This document shows positions 7,723 to 14,765 of a stretch of 36,184 nt of DNA, one piece after another (the first letter of the stretch is position 1; the number at the start of each line of letters is the position of its first letter). A program made the translations under genes and the position numbers. The DNA is taken from the NCBI GenBank assembly GCA_903927005.1, contig CAIYLH010000095.1:1-36184 (forward strand), given 5' to 3'. The DNA comes from an uncultured Pseudomonadota bacterium (lineage in GTDB: Bacteria > Pseudomonadota > Gammaproteobacteria > Steroidobacterales > Steroidobacteraceae). The notes beneath the pieces were generated by a model. That model was not told where the DNA came from and searched no databases. It was given only the letters and a program-made list of their open reading frames with translations.

Positions 7723-8397
7723 ATGCATTCCTTCGACGTAATCGTCAACTTTTTTAAGCAGGGAGGCTTCTTCCTGTACCCGATCGCCCTGATCTGGGTG
7801 ATTGGTCTGGTTATCGCTGTGGAGCGGTTCGTTTACCTGACCAAGATCGGCGGCGGCAACAAGCGTCTTTGGGACGATCTGCAGCCGTTGTTCGAGGCGG
7901 GCAACTTCAAGCAGGCGTTGCAGAGTGTCTCGACCGCGGAGGACGGCGCGCTGGCGCAGGTCATGCGTTACGGCATGAGTCGCGTCGAGTCCGCCCGTCG
8001 TCGGGATGACATCGAAAAGGCGATGGAGGAGAGCCTCATCGAGGTGATTCCGCACCTTGAGCGGCGCACCCATTACCTCGCCGCGCTCGCCAACATCGGC
8101 ATGCTCATGGGACTGTTCGGCACTGTGCTTGGCTTGATCAACGCATTTGCTGCGGTGGCTCAGGCGAATCCGGCGGAGAAGGCGAGCCTGCTGTCGGCCA
8201 GCATTTCCGTTGCCATGAACAACACTGCGCTCGGCCTGTTGGTCGCAATCACGTTGTTGCTCTCGCATCTGTACCTGGAGACCAAGACAACGAACATTGT
8301 CGACAGCCTTGAGGTCGCGACGGTCAAGTTCCTCAACTCGCTGTCCGAGCGTCAGATTGGTGCTGCGGCCGGAGAGGTCCGCGGGGCGAAAGCATGA
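7723..8397 (+). CDS. MotA/TolQ/ExbB-type proton channel subunit (AglR-like)
   Basis: 224-aa inner-membrane protein of the MotA_ExbB family. Three membrane segments are visible at about residues 14-35, 117-142 and 161-185, with the cytoplasmic domain between TM1 and TM2. The TM2-TM3 signature LMGLFGTVLGLI and SVAMNNTALGLLVAI carries the pore threonines expected for TolQ/ExbB (Thr134, Thr168). The NNTALG variant resembles AglR-type channel proteins. Five copies of such subunits surround two ExbD-type helices in the known complexes and use the proton-motive force. The next gene overlaps by ATGA. With two ExbD genes and an AgmX-like gene behind it, the set matches an Agl/Glt-type motor better than a classical TonB iron-uptake or Tol-Pal system, because no TolA, TolB, Pal or receptor gene is present. 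Confidence 0.92.
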   Translation: MHSFDVIVNFFKQGGFFLYPIALIWVIGLVIAVERFVYLTKIGGGNKRLWDDLQPLFEAGNFKQALQSVSTAEDGALAQVMRYGMSRVESARRRDDIEKAMEESLIEVIPHLERRTHYLAALANIGMLMGLFGTVLGLINAFAAVAQANPAEKASLLSASISVAMNNTALGLLVAITLLLSHLYLETKTTNIVDSLEVATVKFLNSLSERQIGAAAGEVRGAKA

Positions 8398-8918
8398 GCG
8401 GATCGTCGCTCCGCCGCCGGCAGGCGCGCAACCACGCGCGCTACAAGGGTAGGAACGAGATCAACATCGTTCCGATGCTTGATATCTTTACGATCCTGCT
8501 GTTCTTCCTGATCTTCACGGCAGTGTTCTCGAAGACCCATATTGTCGAGCTGAACCTTCCGGCGCAGAGCACCGCACCGTTGCAGTTGCCGGATGGACTG
8601 CAGCTTGAGGTGGTTGTCCGCAAGGACGGCTTGCTGGTGCAGGACAAGAACACAGGACCGCTGCAGCCGTTTCCGAACTTAGGCGAGGCCTATGACTTTG
8701 AAGGATTGTCGGCCTATCTGAGTCGCGTCAAGGTGCGCTTTCCGGAGCTGCGGACTGCGACAGTGCTGCTCGAGGCTGATGTGCCTTACGACACCATTAT
8801 CTCTACCATGGATGCGGTGCGTTCCTTCGAGGGAACGCTAGACGGGCAGCCGGCCCGCGGCGAGCTGTTTCCGCTGATCTCGCTCGGGGACGCCCCGATG
8901 GGGGACAAGCGATCATGA
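8394..8918 (+). CDS. ExbD/TolR-family protein, first copy
   Basis: 174 aa. Short basic cytoplasmic N-terminus, a single membrane helix with the essential acidic residue (NIVPMLDIFTILLFFLIF, Asp30), then a periplasmic domain. The periplasmic part contains the ExbD-like pattern LQLEVVVRKDGLLVQDK and a longer than usual loop with PYDTIISTMDAVRSFEG. Asp30 should carry the proton through the channel formed with the upstream ExbB-like protein. Start and stop are both coupled by ATGA overlaps to its neighbours. Family assignment is firm; which of the two ExbD proteins is AglQ-like or AglS-like cannot be decided by eye. Confidence 0.92.
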   Translation: MSGSSLRRRQARNHARYKGRNEINIVPMLDIFTILLFFLIFTAVFSKTHIVELNLPAQSTAPLQLPDGLQLEVVVRKDGLLVQDKNTGPLQPFPNLGEAYDFEGLSAYLSRVKVRFPELRTATVLLEADVPYDTIISTMDAVRSFEGTLDGQPARGELFPLISLGDAPMGDKRS

Positions 8919-9424
8919 GCAGTCTTCGACTTAAGCGCACCCGGGGTAAGGGCGGCGGTGGCCACGGCATGCCGGCGCTCGTGCCGATGATCGACATGCT
9001 CGTCATCCTGGTCGTGTACATGCTCGTGCATACCGCGGATTACGAAATCCTGCCGAATACCAGAAACATTTCCATTCCTCAGTCGGTCTCCGAGTCCAGG
9101 CCGCATGAGTCGACCGTCATGATGATCACCCGTAATACGGTGTTCGTGAACGGGACCGAGACGGCGCGAGTGTCGGATCTAGAGAGCGGCTCTCCCGTTG
9201 CGCTTGCCGCGCTCAAGGACAGGCTCACGGCCGAAACCCGCAAGAGCACTGCGCTGCGCCCGGATGATCCTTCGTCGCGAGAAATTACCGTGATGGCGGA
9301 CAAGGGGCTGCCGTACAGCCTGCTGAAGAAGATCATGATGGCAGCGACGGCGGCCGATATCGGCAAGATGTCACTGGCCGTCATCGAGAAGGAACGGGCG
9401 GTGAGTGCCCCAAACCGTGGCTGA
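8915..9424 (+). CDS. ExbD/TolR-family protein, second copy
   Basis: 169 aa. The basic, glycine-rich N-terminus precedes one membrane helix with the conserved acid (ALVPMIDMLVILVVYMLV, Asp27). The periplasmic part has VMMITRNTVFVNGTE and ends with the typical EITVMADKGLPYSLLKKIM and a C-terminal strand-helix unit. It is clearly diverged from the first copy, so the pair is not a recent duplication. It overlaps the upstream gene by ATGA. Two different ExbD proteins with one ExbB-like protein is the arrangement of AglR-AglQ-AglS. Confidence 0.92.
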   Translation: MSSLRLKRTRGKGGGGHGMPALVPMIDMLVILVVYMLVHTADYEILPNTRNISIPQSVSESRPHESTVMMITRNTVFVNGTETARVSDLESGSPVALAALKDRLTAETRKSTALRPDDPSSREITVMADKGLPYSLLKKIMMAATAADIGKMSLAVIEKERAVSAPNRG

Positions 9425-9445
9425 GTTTCGCCCAACGAGTGCCCG

Positions 9446-10357
9446 ATGACAGCGCTTGCGTCTAACTACCGTACCTTCGAGCTGCCGTGGACGCAGAGCG
9501 ATGCCGAGGAGCGCACGTTCCGGCGGTTCCTCGCGATTGGCTTGTGCCTGTGGCTTGTCCTGGTGGTTGGCAGTCGTTTGATGCCGACGCCTGCGCGGAC
9601 GAGCGCCCCGCCGCTGCCGGAGGAAGTTGTAAAGCTCATTCTGCAGCCGCCACCGGTGCCGCCGAAGGTCGAACCGAAGAAGCCTGAGCCTGTTCCCGTC
9701 GTGCAGCCCAAGAACGTGCCGCAAGTCGTCGACAAGACCGAACAGGCGCGCAAGAAGGCGCAAAAGGCGATGAACACGATCAAGGACGAGCTTGAGGACT
9801 TGCGTGCGGCGCTCAAGCCTGAGCAACTCGCGAGCGCCAAGCCGCTCGATTCCAAGGTTGACGGGCCGGCGCGCGCCGAGCGGTCGCTGATCACATCCAA
9901 CCTGACCGGCGGTAGCGGCGGCATCAACACCGCAGCGCTCAGCTCCGGTTTCGGCGGTGGGCCTGGCTCACTGCACGGGCATTCGACGATGCAGGGCGTG
10001 CAGTCGTTCGCCGATGGGATGAAGAAGGCCGGTGCAGAGGCGCGGCGCAGTGGCAATAGCGGCAAGGCATCGCGTAGCCGCGAAGAAATCGAGATGGTGT
10101 TCGATCGCAATAAGTCGGCGATCTATGCCCTCTACAATCGTGCGCTGCGCGACAACCCGCAGCTACAGGGGAAGGTGCTCGTCGAGCTGACGATCGCGCC
10201 AACTGGCGAGGTTGTTGACTGCAAGATCCTCTCGAGCGAGCTTAAGAACGACGAACTCGAGCGCAAGCTGGTCGCGCGCATCAAGATGTTCAAGTTCGAG
10301 GATCGGGACGTAGAGCGGATCACGACGACAAAACCCATCGACTTCTTCCCGGCCTGA
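9446..10357 (+). CDS. TonB-like transducer with AgmX/PglI-type C-terminus
   Basis: 303 aa. Cytoplasmic N-terminus, one membrane helix (about residues 28-45), a proline-rich spacer (PPPVPPKVEPKKPEP region, about 57-85) that would span the periplasm, a charged helical stretch (about 95-130), a Gly/Ser-rich linker, and a C-terminal domain at about 208-303. The C-terminal domain begins EIEMVFDRNKSAIYALYNRAL and continues with GKVLVELTIAPTGEVVDCKILSS, the pattern of the AgmX/PglI C-terminal domain, a relative of TonB. In Myxococcus, GltG and GltJ proteins with this domain connect the AglRQS motor to the outer parts. It probably transmits motor energy to the TPR proteins encoded upstream. It starts 21 nt after the second ExbD gene. 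Confidence 0.85.
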   Translation: MTALASNYRTFELPWTQSDAEERTFRRFLAIGLCLWLVLVVGSRLMPTPARTSAPPLPEEVVKLILQPPPVPPKVEPKKPEPVPVVQPKNVPQVVDKTEQARKKAQKAMNTIKDELEDLRAALKPEQLASAKPLDSKVDGPARAERSLITSNLTGGSGGINTAALSSGFGGGPGSLHGHSTMQGVQSFADGMKKAGAEARRSGNSGKASRSREEIEMVFDRNKSAIYALYNRALRDNPQLQGKVLVELTIAPTGEVVDCKILSSELKNDELERKLVARIKMFKFEDRDVERITTTKPIDFFPA

Positions 10358-10364
10358 CGCACGA

Positions 10365-10757
10365 ATGCTGGTTGAGTACTATCCGTTGCTGCGGGCGGTG
10401 CACGTCACCGCCGTGATCGTGTCCATCTCGCTTTTTTTGGTGCGCGCACTGATCGGTCTGCGCGCGGGTCCCGCTTCGGTGCCGAAGTTGCTGCGGATCC
10501 TGCCGCACATCGTCGACACGCTGCTGCTTGGCAGTGCCGTGTGCCTGTCGATAGCGCTGCAGAAGTATCCGTTCGTCGATGGCTGGCTGACCGCAAAGCT
10601 CTTAGGGCTATGTGCCTATATCGTCGTCGGTACTTTCGCCATCCGGCGCGGCCGGACCCCGGCGATTCGAGCGCTGGCCCTTGTGGGCGCACTGATCATC
10701 GTCGGATATATCGTCGGTACTGCGCTGCATCACGACCCCGCGCCCTGGCGCTGGTAG
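10365..10757 (+). CDS. SirB2-family small membrane protein
   Basis: 130 aa with four membrane helices and the typical opening LLRAVHVTAVIVSISLFLVRAL and LPHIVDTLLLGSAVCL. It matches the SirB2 (invasion gene up-regulator) family, whose biochemical role is unclear. It starts 7 nt after the AgmX-like gene, so it is probably the last gene of the block. Its stop lies 5 nt from that of the convergent EamA gene, leaving no room for a terminator. A role in the envelope machine is uncertain; this may be a passenger. Confidence 0.85.
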   Translation: MLVEYYPLLRAVHVTAVIVSISLFLVRALIGLRAGPASVPKLLRILPHIVDTLLLGSAVCLSIALQKYPFVDGWLTAKLLGLCAYIVVGTFAIRRGRTPAIRALALVGALIIVGYIVGTALHHDPAPWRW

Positions 10758-10762
10758 CCGTA

Positions 10763-11710
10763 TCAGGCGCCAATGCTGGCAGACGCCGCCTTGCGCGCGG
10801 ACCGGTTTGCCGCTTCCAGCGTCAGGATGCCCGCGACTATCAGGGCTACCCCTAGCCACTGAGCGCTGTGAAGGCGCTCCCCGAACAGCCACGCTCCGAG
10901 AAGAATGGTCGTTGGGGGGCCGATGGTACTGACCAGCGAGGCACGCGGTGCCCCCAGACGCCTGACGCCCTCGGCCATCGCCAGCATAGGCACGACCGTT
11001 GCGAACACCACGATCCCTGCGACCAACACAATGTCCCGTGGTGCCCAGTTCACGGTGAGGGCGGCTGGGCTGATCAGGCGGTGCAGGGCGAGGCACAGCG
11101 TTGCCGCTGACAGGGCGTAGAAGGTGTAGGCGAGGCTACCGATCGACGGGGTCCAGCGGTCGCCTGCGACGTAGTAGAGCGCCGAGGTCACCGCGCAGGC
11201 GAGTACAAGGCCGGCGCCGGTGAGGTTGCCGCGTAGCACCGAGGCATCCAGTCCGGTTACCACCATCAGTATCCCGGCGTAGGTCAGCGCGAGTGCGGCG
11301 AGTACGCGTTTGGCCGGCCGCTCCCGGTAGATCACGGCGTGAAACACGACCACCATGGACGGGTAGGAGAAGAGCAATACCCGTTCAACGCTGGCGTCGA
11401 TCAACTGCAGCGCCTCGAAGTCGAACAGGGCGCCGATGTAGTAGCAGCCGACCCCGGCCGCGGCGGCGCCAAGGATGGCGCGTGGCGGTGCGCTGATGAG
11501 CGTCCGTACGCCGACCACGGAGATCGCCCATGCGGCGATGATCGGCAGCGCGAGCAGCGCCCGTGTGGTGAGCAGGTCGAGCGCGTTCCAGCCATCAACG
11601 TACAACGCCTTCGCGAAGATTCCCTTGCAGGCAAAGCCCACCGCGCCAATCGACGTCAGCGCGATTCCGGCCAAGGTGCTTCCGTGGCGGGGCTTGCCGC
11701 CCCGGTTCAA
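10763..11710 (-). CDS. EamA/DMT-family transporter
   Basis: 315 aa with about ten membrane helices in two EamA repeats: the first begins ALTSIGAVGFACKGIFAKALY, the second GAGLVLACAVTSALYYVAGD. The C-terminal GAWLFGERLHSAQWLGVALIVAG is the usual end of the second repeat. The only usable start is a TTG at 11710 that overlaps the upstream nitroreductase stop (TTGA), suggesting coupling. EamA proteins export small metabolites or amino acids; the substrate cannot be inferred. Confidence 0.88.
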   Translation of the reverse strand: MNRGGKPRHGSTLAGIALTSIGAVGFACKGIFAKALYVDGWNALDLLTTRALLALPIIAAWAISVVGVRTLISAPPRAILGAAAAGVGCYYIGALFDFEALQLIDASVERVLLFSYPSMVVVFHAVIYRERPAKRVLAALALTYAGILMVVTGLDASVLRGNLTGAGLVLACAVTSALYYVAGDRWTPSIGSLAYTFYALSAATLCLALHRLISPAALTVNWAPRDIVLVAGIVVFATVVPMLAMAEGVRRLGAPRASLVSTIGPPTTILLGAWLFGERLHSAQWLGVALIVAGILTLEAANRSARKAASASIGA

Positions 11711-12384
11711 ACGTCGTTCCCGTGCCAGGAAGTGAATTCCTCTACCGGCAGTCGTGTCGGACGGTAGCTGTTGACGGCTGCCGCGGGATCGGCGTAACCG
11801 AGTGCGACGCCGCAGATCAGCGTCTGGGACTCCGGCACGCCGAGGATCGGGCGTATCACCTGGTGGAAGTTGGACCAGGAGTATTGGGGGCAGGTGGCGA
11901 GCCCGTGTGAAACGGCGCTGAGCATGATGCTCTGCACGAACATGCCGTAGTCAAGCCAGCTGCCAATGGGCAGGTCGTTGTCGATGAAGAAGAGCAGTCC
12001 CACCGGTGCGCCGAAGAAGTCGTAGTTGCGCAGTTCCTGCTCCAGACCCGCCGCGTGGTCGCCCTTGACGATGCCGAGGGTCGAATACAGGCCCCAGCCG
12101 CACGCCCGGCGCCGGCCAAGGTAGGGTTCGCGCCACTGGGTCGGGTAGAAATCAAACGGCGCCTTGTGCTGGGCGCGCTCGTGGGCGGCCGCGTGCCGGA
12201 CCTCGCGGCAGACACGCTCGCGCGTCTCGCCCGTGACGACGTGCACTTGCCAGGGCTGGATATTCGTCCCGCTGGGCGCGAATCGTGCCGCCTCAAGTAG
12301 CGTCGCGACCATCTCGTGCGCAACCGGGCGATTTAGAAAGGCACGGGTGGAGCCGCGCGTGCGCAATGCGGTATCGACGTCCAT
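11707..12384 (-). CDS. Nitroreductase-family FMN protein
   Basis: 225 aa. N-terminal RGSTRAFLNRPV and APSGTNIQPWQVHVV are the standard FMN-binding features of the nitroreductase fold, and the C-terminus has the common ALGYADPAAAVNSYRPTR pattern. Such enzymes use NAD(P)H to reduce nitro compounds, quinones or enoates; this sequence does not identify the substrate. It is the first gene of a two-gene minus-strand unit with the EamA exporter. The SD before ATG 12384 is weak. Confidence 0.9.
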   Translation of the reverse strand: MDVDTALRTRGSTRAFLNRPVAHEMVATLLEAARFAPSGTNIQPWQVHVVTGETRERVCREVRHAAAHERAQHKAPFDFYPTQWREPYLGRRRACGWGLYSTLGIVKGDHAAGLEQELRNYDFFGAPVGLLFFIDNDLPIGSWLDYGMFVQSIMLSAVSHGLATCPQYSWSNFHQVIRPILGVPESQTLICGVALGYADPAAAVNSYRPTRLPVEEFTSWHGNDV

Positions 12385-12462
12385 GGAGAATCCGGAACTG
12401 GCTAGGGTCGGCGCAATGTAAGCGATTCGGCAGGCGCCTGCACGGGTGCCGCGGAAGGCGGG

Positions 12463-12609
12463 TTATTCGGAATCCTCGAGATGCTTGCCGCGCAGGCTGT
12501 CGCGCGCACGCTCTAGCCTGCCGGCGAGGTCACGCCCGAGGCGCGCGCAGCGCCTCAATACGTCGCAGTAGCGCGACCGTCGGTGCCATGTCGGACGGCG
12601 GCGACGCAT
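12463..12609 (-). CDS. Possible 48-aa basic protein downstream of zwf
   Basis: Short open frame starting 12 nt after the zwf stop on the same strand. The product begins MRRRRPTWHRR and continues with an amphipathic helical stretch (DVLRRCARLGRDLAGRLERA) ending KHLEDSE. It has no convincing SD, and I know no family for it. It is supported only by position, full helical character and absence of any other gene in the 237-nt gap between zwf and the nitroreductase gene. It may be chance in GC-rich DNA. Confidence 0.3.
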   Translation of the reverse strand: MRRRRPTWHRRSRYCDVLRRCARLGRDLAGRLERARDSLRGKHLEDSE

Positions 12610-12621
12610 GCGCCGGCTCGG

Positions 12622-14121
12622 TCACAGGTCGTCGTGCCAGGCGTAGCCGTCACGGGCGATCAGTGCGCTGGACGCTGCCGGTCCCCAGCTGCCAGCTGCA
12701 TAGGGACGTGGGCCTTCGTCGTCTGCGTCCCAGGCCGCACGGATCGGGTCTATCCAGTTCCATGCCGCCTCAACCTCATCGCGGCGCATGAACAGGGTGA
12801 GGTTGCCGGCAATGGCGTCGCCGAGCAGGCGCTCGTACGCCTCCAGCGGCCGGGCCTTGAAGGTTTCCCCGAGGTTGAGGGCGAGGTCTACGGGCTTGAG
12901 GCGCATCGCCTCTCCTGGGCTCTTCGCGAGGATGCGCAGGGTGATGCATTCGTCCGGTTGCAGTCGGATGACCAGCCGATTGGGAGGGTCGGAGTTAAAT
13001 CGTCCGGTGAAGATCGAGTGCGGGACCTGATCGAAGGTCACCACGATCTCGGCCACGTGCTGCGGCAGACGTTTCCCGGTGCGCAGGTAGAACGGCACAC
13101 CGGCCCAGCGCCAGGTGTCGATCTCGGCCTTGATCGCGACGAACGTTTCCGTTTGGCTGGTGGGATCTACGCCCATCTCCTCCAGGTAGCCGACCGTCGT
13201 AGTAGTGCCGACGTTGCCGGCACGATACTGGCCGCGCGCCGTCTTGGTTGACGCTTCTGCATCGCCGATCGGCCGCAACGCGCGCAGCACCTTCAGCTTT
13301 TCATCGCGCACCGCGTCGGCGGCGTTGGTGGCCGGTGGTTCCATCGCGAGGATGCACAGCAGCTGCAGCAGGTGGTTTTGCACCATGTCGCGCAGTGCGC
13401 CGGTGCGATCATAGAAGTCGGCGCGCTTCTCGACGCCGAGTTGCTCGGCGACGGTGATCTGTACGTGTTTGATCTGTCCACGGTGCCACAACGGTTCGAA
13501 CAGGGCATTGCCAAACCGCAGCGCCATCAGGTTCTGCACCGTCTCCTTGCCCAGGTAATGGTCGATCCGATAGATCTGCTGCTCTCTCACCATCGCCCCG
13601 ACGGTGTCGTTGATGCGGCCGGCCGAGAGCGCGTCTTCCCCGAGAGGCTTCTCCAGCATGATCCGCGAACTGGCGTTGACGATGTTTGCGGCGGCCAACT
13701 CCTTGCAGATCGCGGCGAACAGATCTGGGCCGGTCGACAGGAAGAAGAGGCGGGTAACGGTCTCACGGCCGGCCAGGCGGGCTGCCAGCATCTGGTAGTC
13801 GGATGTTGCGTTCGCGTCGACGCGAACGTAGCTCAGCAGGGGGCCGAATCCGGCCCAGACCGAGTCCTCGAAATCCGCACCCAGATGCTGGCGACAGGCC
13901 GTTTCAGCGCGCGCGGCGTACTCCATGTCGGAGAGCGAGGAGCGTGCCACTCCGATGATCCGCGCGTCGGCCGAGACGTTGCCATCGGCGAAGCGGCGGT
14001 AGAGCGCCGGCAGCAGTTTGCGCATGGCCAGATCGCCGGTTCCGCCGAACAGCACCAGGTCGAACGACGGCGCGATGGCGCGGGCGCCGTGGGAGGTCGA
14101 AGGGCGTGTGTCGGTGTTCAT
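12622..14121 (-). CDS. zwf: Glucose-6-phosphate 1-dehydrogenase
   Basis: 499 aa, the usual length. It oxidises glucose-6-phosphate to 6-phosphogluconolactone with NADP, feeding the Entner-Doudoroff and pentose-phosphate routes. The Rossmann motif GGTGDLA is at residues 26-32, EKPLG at 157-161, and the substrate-binding/active-site motif RIDHYLGKE at 185-193. The partner histidine lies in DMVQNHLLQLL. No later start is plausible because only about 20 residues precede the Rossmann fold. A perfect HexR-type palindrome sits 3 nt before the ATG, so the usual SD position is occupied by the operator and the transcript may be leaderless. No edd, eda or pgl gene is in the window. Confidence 0.97.
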   Translation of the reverse strand: MNTDTRPSTSHGARAIAPSFDLVLFGGTGDLAMRKLLPALYRRFADGNVSADARIIGVARSSLSDMEYAARAETACRQHLGADFEDSVWAGFGPLLSYVRVDANATSDYQMLAARLAGRETVTRLFFLSTGPDLFAAICKELAAANIVNASSRIMLEKPLGEDALSAGRINDTVGAMVREQQIYRIDHYLGKETVQNLMALRFGNALFEPLWHRGQIKHVQITVAEQLGVEKRADFYDRTGALRDMVQNHLLQLLCILAMEPPATNAADAVRDEKLKVLRALRPIGDAEASTKTARGQYRAGNVGTTTTVGYLEEMGVDPTSQTETFVAIKAEIDTWRWAGVPFYLRTGKRLPQHVAEIVVTFDQVPHSIFTGRFNSDPPNRLVIRLQPDECITLRILAKSPGEAMRLKPVDLALNLGETFKARPLEAYERLLGDAIAGNLTLFMRRDEVEAAWNWIDPIRAAWDADDEGPRPYAAGSWGPAASSALIARDGYAWHDDL

Positions 14122-14124
14122 GTC

Positions 14125-14139
14125 TGTAGTTTAACTACA
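14125..14139 (-). promoter_or_regulatory. HexR-type operator at the zwf start
   Basis: The 15-nt sequence TGTAGTTTAACTACA has 7-bp perfect arms around one central base. It matches the known gammaproteobacterial HexR consensus TGTARTWWWAYTACA at every position. HexR is an RpiR-family repressor released by 2-keto-3-deoxy-6-phosphogluconate that controls zwf and other central carbon genes. On the zwf strand the operator contains TAAACT, which could serve as a -10 box placing transcription start at or near the ATG. hexR itself is not in the window. Confidence 0.85.
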
Positions 14140-14765
14140 CTTACAGGCCTGGAGCGTGTATCGAAATTCCGCTACGGATGGTACTAACCTGCTGTAATAA
14201 CTCGATAATGATGTGGCGCGTGTCGTTTGCTCTCGGCAAATATAGCGACGCTAGAAAGCCGGCGCGCCTTGCTCTTGGAGTTTGCCGGCTGAGCCGGTCC
14301 AGTGGCCTGCCTCGGAGGGTGTGCAGCCTGGCGGCCCGAGTCGCTGCCCCGCAGCGCGGGCTAGCGCGACCTTACTGGCAGCGTCTGGAAGCGGTGGGGC
14401 GGCGCTGCTGCTATGCCAACTCTGCCAGAGGGTGCGGCCGCAGCCAAAGGGCGATGGCATCAGTTGGGGGCGGCCGGGCCGGGACGTTATCGTGCTTGCG
14501 CCGCTGTGCCGATCACACGTCCATCGCGGCGTGCCGAATGGCGGGGCCCGTAGCGCTCGTCCGGTCGCTGCGTCGGCGGATGCTGCCCAGCTGCCCGCAG
14601 GGGTCGGGCGGGCCGGTCACTGTCCTGCTCGGCGCTTATCGGCGCTGTCTGCCTGCTGGCAGGCGGGACGAGCCCGCGAGCTCGAGCGGCCGCGGCAGCG
14701 CCGCAGCGGGGTGCCTGATATCATTCGCGCACGCCTGCACGTGCAGTCATCGTCCGGCCCCCGCG
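14140..14765. other. Long zwf-ppc intergenic region, no gene seen
   Basis: About 630 nt between divergent zwf and ppc. The ppc frame stays open upstream to 14178, but the translation there is Arg/Cys/Ser-rich and unlike any carboxylase N-terminus, so I treat it as non-coding. No tRNA, small RNA or second HexR-type site is recognisable. The promoter of ppc must lie here, but no clear -10/-35 pair stands out. Confidence 0.5.

Noticed and set aside
14178-14765. Long in-frame N-terminal extension of the PEP carboxylase frame
   Set aside because: The translation is Arg/Cys/Ser-rich with no carboxylase similarity; the true N-terminus with normal PEPC length starts near 14766.
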